Shown: positions 17,663 to 24,855 of the stretch, in pieces
Layout: every line of letters starts with the position of its first letter
How positions within the stretch are numbered: the stretch's first letter is position 1
Origin: a virus
Length of the DNA: 31,147 nt
IMG/VR virus record: IMGVR_UViG_3300046001_010423
Location: 1 to 31,147 of that record
Direction: 5' to 3' (one strand)
The notes under the pieces: generated by a model
Told to the model about the DNA's origin: nothing
What the model saw: only the letters and a program-made list of their open reading frames with translations
The model's database searches: none
Program-made: the position numbers and the translations under genes

Positions 17663-17861
17663 CTTTTGATGTTTTACAGTTTAATAATATGTCAAAATAC
17701 TCATCATAATAAGCATTAAACAATTCTTGTGCTTGTTCTGTGTATGTAGAATTTCCTTCTTCATCAAATATATAAATAAGAGTTTGGTCATCAAGTTCTT
17801 TATTTACATCTCTTTCAGCTAATTCAGCTGCAGCTTCTACAATATTAATTTCTAAGTTCAT
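17655..17861 (-). CDS. small acidic hypothetical protein (68 aa)
   Basis: This is a strongly acidic protein, predicted mainly helical: EAAAELAERDVNKELDDQ, then IYIFDEEGNSTYT, then an aromatic/acidic helix (FNAYYDEYFDILL). No family is recognised. The charge and size are those often seen in phage DNA-mimic or protein-inhibitor proteins, but nothing in the sequence proves this. It overlaps the dUTPase-like gene by eight bases and the upstream 119-residue gene by four bases, so the three are probably translated as a coupled set. Confidence 0.55.
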   Translation of the reverse strand: MNLEINIVEAAAELAERDVNKELDDQTLIYIFDEEGNSTYTEQAQELFNAYYDEYFDILLNCKTSKDD

Positions 17862-18217
17862 ACTATACAGGGTATTATCTCCTCTAATGAGAGGAAAATT
17901 TGTTTTTCAAATCCTTGTTGTTTAAAGAAAAGAAATTGTCCTTTCTTTCTAATTAATTCAAGTGGAATTAAGTAGTGAATATCATCTACTACTAATCTTA
18001 TAGTCTTAAAGATTGTTGCAGTTTTTAATAATTGAAAATTAAATCCATAAGAATTTGATTTTCTATGAAGATGTTTTGAGGAGTCTCTAAACATTACAAT
18101 AATCTGATTCTCTTCATCAATAGTGCCTAGTTTTCTAGGATATGCCTCAGATTCTAATTGTAAAAAAATGTTATCTTTTCTTCTATATAATTTATTACCA
18201 TGTTCATCTTGTATCAT
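17858..18217 (-). CDS. hypothetical protein (119 aa), first gene after the groEL terminator
   Basis: This is a beta-rich soluble protein without a recognisable family. It starts MIQDEHGNKLYRRKDN and has alternating hydrophobic strands (NQIIVMFRDSS, KTIRLVVDDIHYLIPLELI, GQFLFFKQQGF). There is no signal or membrane segment. It lies 55 bases downstream of groEL, on the far side of a strong terminator, so transcription of this gene and those after it needs read-through or a promoter near 18.22-18.27 kb that I could not identify. Confidence 0.55.
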   Translation of the reverse strand: MIQDEHGNKLYRRKDNIFLQLESEAYPRKLGTIDEENQIIVMFRDSSKHLHRKSNSYGFNFQLLKTATIFKTIRLVVDDIHYLIPLELIRKKGQFLFFKQQGFEKQIFLSLEEIIPCIV

Positions 18218-18238
18218 ACTTTTGTTCTTTTATTTATA

Positions 18239-18268
18239 CAAAAAAAGGGGAGACTTTCATCTCCCCTT
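18239..18268 (-). terminator. Rho-independent terminator after groEL
   Basis: There is a perfect 9-bp GC-rich stem, AAGGGGAGA (18245-18253) with TCTCCCCTT (18260-18268), and a 6-base loop. Read on the minus strand the stem is followed by seven T (the A-run at 18240-18246). It begins five bases after the groEL stop. This is the clearest terminator on the minus strand and would end the transcript running from the replication genes through groES-groEL. Confidence 0.88.
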
Positions 18269-18272
18269 ATAG

Positions 18273-19883
18273 TTATCTGAAATTAGGTAGCCTTGGTTGA
18301 GGTTGATTTTGTTCTACAATGTCCACAAGGGTACATTCAGTGGTCAATATCATTCCTGCAATAGAACTTGCATTTTCAAGTGCAATTCTGGTTACTTTTA
18401 CAGGGTCAATAATACCAGCTTTAAACATGTCTTTTACATATTTATTTTCTTTGGCATCATACCCTGAATTAGTAGGACCTTCTAATACTTTATTAAGTAC
18501 AACTTCTCCATTAACTCCTGCATTTTCTGCTATTTGTTTAAGAGGTGCTTCACAAGCTTTTAAAATTATTTTTACACCTGCTTTTTGAGCATCATTGCAA
18601 TCAAGACTTATTCCTTGTGTAGCTTGAATTAATGCTACCCCCCCACCACAGACAATTCCTTCTTGTAAAGCAGCTTTTGTTGCATTAAGAGCATCTTTGA
18701 TTCTCTCTCTTTTTTCCTTTGCTTCAACTTCAGTAGGAGCACCTACATAGATAACACCAACACCATTTTTAAGTTTGGCAATTCTTTTATCATACTGCTC
18801 TTTTTCATAATCATTTTCAGCTGTAACTTTTTGAGCTTCAATTTCTTTGATTCTAAAATCAAGCATTTCTTTAGTTCCACCACCACCAACTAAGGTAGTT
18901 TTATGATAGTCTATTTTAACAGACTCACAATATCCTAAATCAGTTTTTGTAGTTTTGGATAAAAATCTATTCAATTGCTTGCTTCTGATAGTTCCTCCTA
19001 CTACTATTGAGATATCTTCAAGATAATCTTTTTTTCTTTCTCCAAAGCCTGGGCTTTTAACTATTGCAATGGCAGCTTGAGCTTCCATTTTATTAATAAT
19101 TAAAGTTCTAACTACTTCAGGGTCAAAATCTTTAGCAATGATAAGTAAAGCTTTTCCTTGACCAATAGAATGTTCTAAAGCAGACATAATCTGCTCCATT
19201 TTTTCAATTTTTTCCTCTGCAACAAGAATGCACACATCCTTTAAATGGACTTCTCCATCAGGTGTATTTACAAAATAAGGAGAAAAATAACCACTATCAA
19301 ATTCCATACCTTCAGCTAAATCTACATAAGTAGAAGTTGTGGTAGATTCTTCAATAGAAATCACACCCTCTTTGCCTACTTTAGAATAAGCCTGACCAAT
19401 CATTTCACCAATTTCTTCATCATTGTTGGCAGAAATCATAGCAACCTGTTGCATTTCTGCCCCTTCAGTTCCAATTGTATGTGCTAACTTTAAAAGGTTT
19501 TCAGTAATAGCTTTTACAGCTTTATCCATTCCTCTTTTAACTTCAATAGGATTTAATCCTACTGCAATAGCTCTAAGACCTTCTCCTACCATTACTTGGG
19601 CTAAAACAGTGGCTGTAGTAGTTCCATCTCCTGCTTTTTCATCAGTTTTTGAAGCTACACCTCTTACTAAAGCTGCACCCATATTTTCCAATCTATCTGT
19701 TAAATCAATAGATTTAGCTACTGTAACTCCATCATTAATGATTAGAGGCATTCCAAAAGGAGCATCTATCATTACATTTCTTCCTTGAGGTCCAAGTGTT
19801 ACTTTAACAGCATTTGCCATTTTATCAACTCCTCTTTTGAGACCTTTTTTTGCTTTGTCGCTGTACTTGATTTCTTTTGCCAT
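18273..19883 (-). CDS. groL: GroEL-type group I chaperonin, 60 kDa, phage-encoded
   Basis: This is a full-length (536 aa) chaperonin subunit, expected to form ATP-driven double rings that fold proteins in the cytoplasm. The equatorial ATP site is intact: GPQGRNV (31-37), DGVTVA (51-56) and GDGTTTATVL (from 85), including the catalytic-type Asp86. The second equatorial half has the expected R-I-K-D-A-L-N-A-T and CGGGVALI strings. The apical domain is present (FDSGYFSPYFVN, then the LLIIAKDF strand). The C-terminus ends QPQPRLPNFR and lacks the flexible Gly-Gly-Met repeats of most bacterial GroELs. The gene starts one base after, or overlapping, the groES stop and is followed by a strong terminator. 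A phage copy probably folds phage structural or giant proteins; that is inferred. Confidence 0.96.
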   Translation of the reverse strand: MAKEIKYSDKAKKGLKRGVDKMANAVKVTLGPQGRNVMIDAPFGMPLIINDGVTVAKSIDLTDRLENMGAALVRGVASKTDEKAGDGTTTATVLAQVMVGEGLRAIAVGLNPIEVKRGMDKAVKAITENLLKLAHTIGTEGAEMQQVAMISANNDEEIGEMIGQAYSKVGKEGVISIEESTTTSTYVDLAEGMEFDSGYFSPYFVNTPDGEVHLKDVCILVAEEKIEKMEQIMSALEHSIGQGKALLIIAKDFDPEVVRTLIINKMEAQAAIAIVKSPGFGERKKDYLEDISIVVGGTIRSKQLNRFLSKTTKTDLGYCESVKIDYHKTTLVGGGGTKEMLDFRIKEIEAQKVTAENDYEKEQYDKRIAKLKNGVGVIYVGAPTEVEAKEKRERIKDALNATKAALQEGIVCGGGVALIQATQGISLDCNDAQKAGVKIILKACEAPLKQIAENAGVNGEVVLNKVLEGPTNSGYDAKENKYVKDMFKAGIIDPVKVTRIALENASSIAGMILTTECTLVDIVEQNQPQPRLPNFR

Positions 19884-20134
19884 TATGCTTCTATTTTACA
19901 AATTATTGCTTCTTCCCTGCATTTTATAAAGGTAATTCCCTCTATAATAACCTCACTATGGTCATACTCTTCAAAGTAGACTAAATCCCCAATTTGAGAA
20001 TTACTTACATTTGGTCCAATATGGGCAATAGTACCAACATATTCTTTAACTCCTTCTGTGAAGAAAGCCCCCTCTTTAGGGGGTCTCTCTGTTAGCAGAA
20101 TGAAGTCTTTTTTTAACTTAATTTTAGACACCAT
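19883..20134 (-). CDS. groS: GroES-like co-chaperonin (83 aa)
   Basis: The short co-chaperonin should cap the GroEL ring. The core strands are recognisable: KLKKDFILLTER at the N-terminus, YVGTIAHIGP, IGDLVYFEE and the C-terminal EEAIICKIEA that matches the usual E-x-D-I-L-A-I-V ending. It is shorter than the about 97-residue bacterial GroES. The segment equivalent to the mobile loop reads PPKEGAFFTEGVKEY, lacking the canonical G-G-I-V-L contact tripeptide and several residues, and the roof hairpin region is reduced. The stop and the groEL start overlap, the classical groES-groEL arrangement, which supports the call. It may be matched specifically to the phage GroEL rather than the host one. 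Confidence 0.85.
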   Translation of the reverse strand: MVSKIKLKKDFILLTERPPKEGAFFTEGVKEYVGTIAHIGPNVSNSQIGDLVYFEEYDHSEVIIEGITFIKCREEAIICKIEA

Positions 20135-20140
20135 ACATTT

Positions 20141-20716
20141 TTATTTAATTGATTTATGAAAATACTCTTCTTCTTGCTTAAGGGTGAAATCTAGTTCACC
20201 TGTCCAACTTAAGTGGTCAACAGTTGTGTTGAACTCTTTATTGATAATGGCTACAAAATCTATTTGATACATTTCATCTTTTACTAAGACTTTGAGTTCT
20301 TCTTCTCTTCCTTTAAAGAATTGATTTAGAGCCTCATAATCATACATTTTACTAAATTCACTTGTTTTGAATTTAGCATAAGCCCCTTTATAATCTTTTG
20401 GTATTTGAATAGCTATCATATGTAAATGACCTAAATGCAAATCATCAAAAGCATAATCAAAACCAAAATAGTCTTGCAATTTAAGCCAATTCATTGTAGA
20501 TTTAAAACTTAATCTTGATAAATTTGTATCTACCAAGATAAAAATATGTTCATTTAAGTTAATTCCTATTTCTGTTAGAGAAAAATCTCCAATTCCAATC
20601 CCTAATTTAAAGAGGTTTCTGATTTTATCTTCAAAAACCTCTCCATAAGATTTCAAACAAGGAAGTAAATACTTTTTAGTTTTATTTCTGTAAATTGTTC
20701 CTAGTTGTACCTTCAT
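20141..20716 (-). CDS. conserved-looking hypothetical protein (191 aa) between nuclease and groES
   Basis: No family is recognised with confidence. The N-terminus is basic (YRNKTKKYLLPCLKSYGEVF), followed by a glycine-rich strand (FKLGIGIGDFSLTEIGINL) and a hydrophobic strand (HIFILVDTNL). A central LHLGHLHMIAIQIP segment contains three His and could bind metal, but the spacing is not a known motif. It is soluble, with no signal or membrane segments. Its ATG overlaps the stop of the PD-(D/E)XK gene, and it ends six bases before groES, so it belongs to the same transcription unit that runs from DNA processing into chaperonins. Confidence 0.6.
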   Translation of the reverse strand: MKVQLGTIYRNKTKKYLLPCLKSYGEVFEDKIRNLFKLGIGIGDFSLTEIGINLNEHIFILVDTNLSRLSFKSTMNWLKLQDYFGFDYAFDDLHLGHLHMIAIQIPKDYKGAYAKFKTSEFSKMYDYEALNQFFKGREEELKVLVKDEMYQIDFVAIINKEFNTTVDHLSWTGELDFTLKQEEEYFHKSIK

Positions 20717-21852
20717 TACTCTATTAGTATTAGTCCATCACTTTCAACTGTCTCTTTGTCATACTCAAAGCCATTTTCTTGATGCCATACGTATAAAGCT
20801 AAAGCATCTATAAAACCTTTTATAGGTTTATGATGTATAAGCTCTTGACTTTTTAGGGCATATTTAGGTGTAATTCCTGTTACTAATAGAGCAGGTCTTC
20901 CAAATTTACCAAGGTTTAATTGGTTAGGGCTAAGTATAAAAGAAATAGGTTTACCAGTATTATATCTGGTTTCTCCAGTAATGGCATTAGTTTTATGTAC
21001 AGTTGTTTCAACTAAAAATATAAAATCAGCTACAGAATAATTTTCATTTATATTCATATCAACTGGACAAGTTGCTTGTCCTACTCTTAATGCATAAAGA
21101 GCTTCAGTGTAGAAAGAAGCTTGAATATTATATCCTCTGCTTTTTACAGCATAAGGAAATTCAACTGTATTTGCCCCCATAGTTTTAATATCAATAGGAA
21201 AAATTATTTGTGTTTCTCTATCAATGAATACTTTATCTAATAAAGCTTTACAAAGAACTCCTCCAAAAGTAAAGTAAATAGGCACTTGATGATAAATATC
21301 AATATGAGAAGCAGATTTAAAATACTTATTAGTATATTTTCCTGTTTCCAAAGACATTACTATATTCTGTACTAGAGTTGTTTCAATAGAACTAAGAATC
21401 TGTTTACCATAAGCCAACTTAAGTTGTTCAAAGTATTCAAATCCACCTTCCATTATTTTATTTACTCTAGTCTCTTCTTTCCAATTTGGTTGATAAGCAT
21501 GTACCATAATAGCTTCTAATGTATAAGCTACATATTGATGAATATCTCCTTCAGGAGCATTGTCATCAAAACAAGCACTATCAAATACTTGTTGCACAAT
21601 ACTCATTATGGTATCTGAAGGTTTCTTCCCTTCAAATGAAAAGAATTGTAAATCATAATTTTCTTTTCCTTGAGTAAGCCAGACATCTACTGCAGAGCCA
21701 ATAACAAAATGTCCTTTCTCTTCATAGTATAACTTCTTCTCATCTCTTTCTAAATAATCAACTCCTTTAATAAGTAGTTTTAAATAGGATTGGCTCACAG
21801 AACCATCAGCAAAGTACTCTTCCACTTCTTGTGGATTGCCATATCTAATCAT
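20716..21852 (-). CDS. PD-(D/E)XK exonuclease-like protein (Cas4/RecB/YqaJ type)
   Basis: This is a 378-residue putative DNA exonuclease. The metal-binding core is visible as LLDKV with Asp206, followed by FPIDIKT with Asp221-I-Lys223, spaced as in the D...(D/E)xK fold. A downstream Q-A-S-F-Y-T-E-A-L helix matches the Q-x3-Y motif of the Cas4/RecB-nuclease-like group. An early IGSAVDVWLT segment (51-60) corresponds to the helix that often carries a His in this group; here it carries Asp56. In phages such exonucleases resect ends for single-strand annealing recombination. The RecA-like ATPase and SSB-like protein upstream fit that role. It overlaps the neighbouring nuclease gene by eight bases. 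Confidence 0.72.
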   Translation of the reverse strand: MIRYGNPQEVEEYFADGSVSQSYLKLLIKGVDYLERDEKKLYYEEKGHFVIGSAVDVWLTQGKENYDLQFFSFEGKKPSDTIMSIVQQVFDSACFDDNAPEGDIHQYVAYTLEAIMVHAYQPNWKEETRVNKIMEGGFEYFEQLKLAYGKQILSSIETTLVQNIVMSLETGKYTNKYFKSASHIDIYHQVPIYFTFGGVLCKALLDKVFIDRETQIIFPIDIKTMGANTVEFPYAVKSRGYNIQASFYTEALYALRVGQATCPVDMNINENYSVADFIFLVETTVHKTNAITGETRYNTGKPISFILSPNQLNLGKFGRPALLVTGITPKYALKSQELIHHKPIKGFIDALALYVWHQENGFEYDKETVESDGLILIE

Positions 21853-22300
21853 AATTAATCATTTTTATTAGTTTAATAAAATCTTTAAAAGTCATACTGA
21901 CTATTTCATCAAATTCACTTCCTTTTTTACCTTGCCCAATATCCTTTTTGTGAATTAGAACTTTCATATTTTGTTGCTCAGGATAATGAGCAGGAAAGTT
22001 CTTTGTTAATCCTAGTTTAATCTTTTCTAGTTCTACCTCAACTTTAAGCCCTTTCTGTTTACCATGTTTAATTTGGAAACAGAAGGGGTCAGTAAAGCAT
22101 AAATCTACTCCTGAAGCATCTAACAAGGCTGAAGCCTGTCTTGATGTTTTGCATTTTTCAAATCTAGGGTGCAAGTCTCTGAAAAAATTAGCATAATATC
22201 TTTCGAGAATATGCCCATTTTGTCTGTTTCTTGCACCTTGACTTCTTACTCTTCTTTCAGGTTTTTGTTCCTCTAAATTTTCTTCTTCATTAGATTCCAT
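21845..22300 (-). CDS. small PD-(D/E)XK nuclease, Holliday-junction-resolvase-like
   Basis: This 151-residue protein has the pattern of Hjc/VRR-like nucleases. Glu33 sits in GHILERYYANFF (helix 1). ASGVDL with Asp66 is followed by CFQIKHG with Gln76-I-Lys78, giving the acidic residue plus (D/E/Q)xK signature. Basic residues (QGARNRQNGH, KHGKQKGLK) surround the site, as expected for DNA binding. The first 20 residues are Glu-rich and then Arg-rich, and are probably disordered. Resolving or nicking branched phage DNA is the likely role by family; substrate specificity is unknown. It overlaps the upstream cassette gene by 11 bases and the exonuclease gene by eight, so expression is tightly linked. 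Confidence 0.65.
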   Translation of the reverse strand: MESNEEENLEEQKPERRVRSQGARNRQNGHILERYYANFFRDLHPRFEKCKTSRQASALLDASGVDLCFTDPFCFQIKHGKQKGLKVEVELEKIKLGLTKNFPAHYPEQQNMKVLIHKKDIGQGKKGSEFDEIVSMTFKDFIKLIKMINYD

Positions 22301-22970
22301 CTATTATTTTTTTATTAAACGAATTAAGATACTCTTGAAGTTCTGTTATATTCCTAAATTTAGGAATTGCAACATTATTTTTAAAGTATCTTTTTACTAT
22401 GTCTTTAGTTATTATCACTTCCACACCTTCTTTTAAGTGCATAGGAGCAATAGTATCATAGACTTTCTTGTATACATTCTTGTACTTTGGTTTAGTAGCA
22501 AAATCAAGAGAAAACAATAAAGCATAGTTTTCAGTTTTTTCTGCATTTAAATCTTGTCCAAGATTAGGAATATGACTTGTTTTTATCCCTACCATAAATA
22601 GAATATTTGGCATGTCATTAATTAACTCATAAATACACCCTTTAAATACAAAAAGGTTATAAGTCATTGTAGCAGTTTTAAAAGCCTTTGGTAAACTGTT
22701 ATTATATAATGCATTAAAAAAACGTGGATAAGTTCTATAAGGGTATCCCTCATCTCTACTATCTTCAGTTCCTTTAGGAATACCATAATTAATAACTTTC
22801 TTATTATAAACTGTCTTATTAATTTTAACAGAAAACAATGGAAAGTAATCATTGTCAATAGATAATCCTTCTCCTTGATACCATTCTAATATTGCTCCAA
22901 TTGCTATAGAATTTTCTTTTAAGTATTTGAAATTATCATTTACTTGAAAATTTAAAAGTTGACTTCTCAT
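22290..22970 (-). CDS. uncharacterised cassette protein next to the E1-like gene (possible PRTRC-B-like position)
   Basis: This 226-residue soluble alpha/beta protein is not recognised by motif. It starts MRSQLLNFQVNDNFKYLK, has strand-rich stretches (YFPLFSVKINKTVYN, MTYNLFVFKGCIYELIND) and a C-terminal charged helical tail. Position is the main clue: it overlaps the E1/ThiF-like gene by one base in a cassette that also encodes JAB and Ub-like proteins. In plasmid PRTRC cassettes an E2-like protein B sits near ThiF, and the single Cys in VFKGCIYE could be compared with the E2 active-site region. I see no convincing E2 signature, so this is only a hypothesis to test by structure prediction. 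Confidence 0.6.
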   Translation of the reverse strand: MRSQLLNFQVNDNFKYLKENSIAIGAILEWYQGEGLSIDNDYFPLFSVKINKTVYNKKVINYGIPKGTEDSRDEGYPYRTYPRFFNALYNNSLPKAFKTATMTYNLFVFKGCIYELINDMPNILFMVGIKTSHIPNLGQDLNAEKTENYALLFSLDFATKPKYKNVYKKVYDTIAPMHLKEGVEVIITKDIVKRYFKNNVAIPKFRNITELQEYLNSFNKKIIDGI

Positions 22971-23644
22971 TATGATACCATATTTAATGGTATGAAATAT
23001 TCATACATAAATGGCACATCTCTTACTTTTGTTACTGCTAAGACATTGGTCATATGATTAGTAAAGAAACCAATCATTAAACTTGCTATCATAGAGGCTG
23101 AATGTGAAGTTTGTTTTAGTGTACAGTTTTCTGCCATTACTACAGAGTCATCAAATAAATGGTCTCTTTCATATTCATCAGCAGTTTCATTGGTAACACA
23201 AAAAATCTGCATCTGCTCCATAAGCAATCTTCCATCAATAAATATAGCAAAAGGATTTTCTGTATTATCTTCTCTCCATCTTTTAAACATTACTTTTCTG
23301 GCTTCCATATTATCAAAAGCAGAAAACATATAAGGAGAAGTCATCCCATTTTCATCATACTTTTCATTAAAAACCATAACATCCATATCAGAAAATTCTA
23401 ATATCATTTCTCTCACAGCTTCCACTTTATCCATTCCTATATGTTTTTTACTGAATAATTGACCTCCCATATTATGAACTTCAACTGTGTCAAAGTCATA
23501 AACTAAAGGAAAATATCCTGTTCTGGCTAACAAAAATGATAGCCAACTGCCAATTCCACCTGCACCACCTATTATACAGGTGGTGGGTTCTTTAGGAAAC
23601 CAAGGTGCATCCTTGAATCTTCCTCTTATTTGTATTGCATCCAT
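22970..23644 (-). CDS. E1/ThiF-like adenylyltransferase
   Basis: This is a 224-residue Rossmann-type E1-like enzyme that would adenylate the C-terminus of a ubiquitin-like protein. The nucleotide loop is GGAGGIGS (26-33). Asp50 in VYDFDTVEVHNMGGQ aligns with the canonical D-x-D-x-V...N-x-x-R-Q segment, but Gly61 stands where the conserved Arg should be. Lys73 (GMDKV) and the AFDNMEAR block (Asp111-Asn112...Arg116) are intact. Cys174 in AENCTLKQTSHSASM sits where E1/ThiF proteins carry the thioester-region Cys. Its length fits a minimal single-domain ThiF/PRTRC-type protein. It overlaps the JAB gene by one base, so the two should be made together. Activity is plausible, but the Arg loss is unusual. 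Confidence 0.85.
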   Translation of the reverse strand: MDAIQIRGRFKDAPWFPKEPTTCIIGGAGGIGSWLSFLLARTGYFPLVYDFDTVEVHNMGGQLFSKKHIGMDKVEAVREMILEFSDMDVMVFNEKYDENGMTSPYMFSAFDNMEARKVMFKRWREDNTENPFAIFIDGRLLMEQMQIFCVTNETADEYERDHLFDDSVVMAENCTLKQTSHSASMIASLMIGFFTNHMTNVLAVTKVRDVPFMYEYFIPLNMVS

Positions 23645-24855
23645 TATGATAATGCTATTAATCTGTTCAACATTATATTCAGTCCACTAAGAAGATGTTC
23701 TATTACTTCATGAGTATCAAAAGATTCTTCTAGTATTTCCATTACATCTTCTGTAACTAATCTAAAGAAGTCTGTATCAATTTGTCCAAATCCATCCCAA
23801 TATTGTTCAAATAAAGCTGGGTACATATTAAGAAACTTTGCAGTAAACTCAAATGTATTTACTTTGCCTGCATCTAAATCTTCTAAAGCTGATTCAGGAG
23901 TGTTGGAAATTAAAGGAGACTCGTGACCTAATCTCAAGATAAAAGCTGTAAAATCAGCTAATTTTTCTTCGTGAGACATTTTAGATACATCTCTATTAGT
24001 GATAGGAGGTGTATCAAAATCATCAAGTTTTAATTGTTTTGAATCAAACCAATCATCATCTGATATAAATTTTCTATTTGCTAGAAAAGCATCAGCTCCA
24101 TTTGGTCCTGCTTCATATGGATTCTTAGCTGGAATAACATTTCCAAAAGCACTTGTATGTGTGGTAGGATAACTTTTTATACTTTTAAGCCTAGCTAGTT
24201 CTTCTTTCTCTTCTGCTTTTTGTATAATCTCTTCAAGCCTATCAGAAAAAGAATTTTCAACAAAAGGTAACTCTTCCTTTACTACAATATCACAATCAAA
24301 AGTGAACATTATTTGTTTTGTATTCTTTAGGTTTAAGTTCCAATTTTTTCCTGTTTCATCTTTACATTCATAACCTTTGACATTTCCTCTGAAAGCAACT
24401 TTAGCTACCATTTCTTCAAAGTTGTTTACAATCAATGAGAGATAATAATTATGAAACTCTGAGTTATCATTCAACTCAGACATATCTGTCCCTGAGAAGT
24501 AAGATTTCATACTATTGTGACTATGTACCATACCAATCTTCCACCCTAAACTTTGAGGATTATTCATTCTATAGTCAATAAGGTCATCATCTAAATCATA
24601 TTCTGTATATGCTTTAGTTCCTTTATTCATAGGATAAATATCTTCTACAGTAAATTCAACTTTGTCAAATTGTTTAATACTGCCTTTTACAGAGTAAAAT
24701 AATACTCCTGACCACTCTACTAAACTGATTTTACCACAAAGAAGTTTTATCTTATTAGATACTTCTTGTGGGATTATTAGCTTTGGACAATTGCTCAGAG
24801 ATATAACATCTAAATCTCTGGGTTTTAATGGTTTGTTCAATTCTTGATTTTGCAT
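23644..24855 (-). CDS. JAMM/JAB-domain metallopeptidase (Ub-like isopeptidase type)
   Basis: The N-terminal domain carries a complete JAMM zinc site: Glu47 (VEWSGVL), then H111-S-H113-x7-S121-x2-D124 (MVHSHNSMKSYFSGTD). This is the signature of isopeptidases that cleave ubiquitin-like proteins from targets or mature their precursors. About 200 residues of Lys/Glu-rich helical sequence and an acidic C-terminal domain follow, without a recognised family. That makes it longer than minimal prokaryotic JABs, possibly for substrate or partner binding. The start overlaps the upstream E2-like ORF by 101 bases. A later start would remove little of the JAB domain, since strand 1 (CPKLIIPQEV) begins near residue 23. 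It is coupled to the E1-like gene downstream. Confidence 0.88.
   Translation of the reverse strand: MQNQELNKPLKPRDLDVISLSNCPKLIIPQEVSNKIKLLCGKISLVEWSGVLFYSVKGSIKQFDKVEFTVEDIYPMNKGTKAYTEYDLDDDLIDYRMNNPQSLGWKIGMVHSHNSMKSYFSGTDMSELNDNSEFHNYYLSLIVNNFEEMVAKVAFRGNVKGYECKDETGKNWNLNLKNTKQIMFTFDCDIVVKEELPFVENSFSDRLEEIIQKAEEKEELARLKSIKSYPTTHTSAFGNVIPAKNPYEAGPNGADAFLANRKFISDDDWFDSKQLKLDDFDTPPITNRDVSKMSHEEKLADFTAFILRLGHESPLISNTPESALEDLDAGKVNTFEFTAKFLNMYPALFEQYWDGFGQIDTDFFRLVTEDVMEILEESFDTHEVIEHLLSGLNIMLNRLIALS

Noticed and set aside
18319-18588. + strand ORFs antisense to groEL
   Set aside because: Long antisense frames are expected opposite conserved GroEL coding sequence. No independent evidence of translation.
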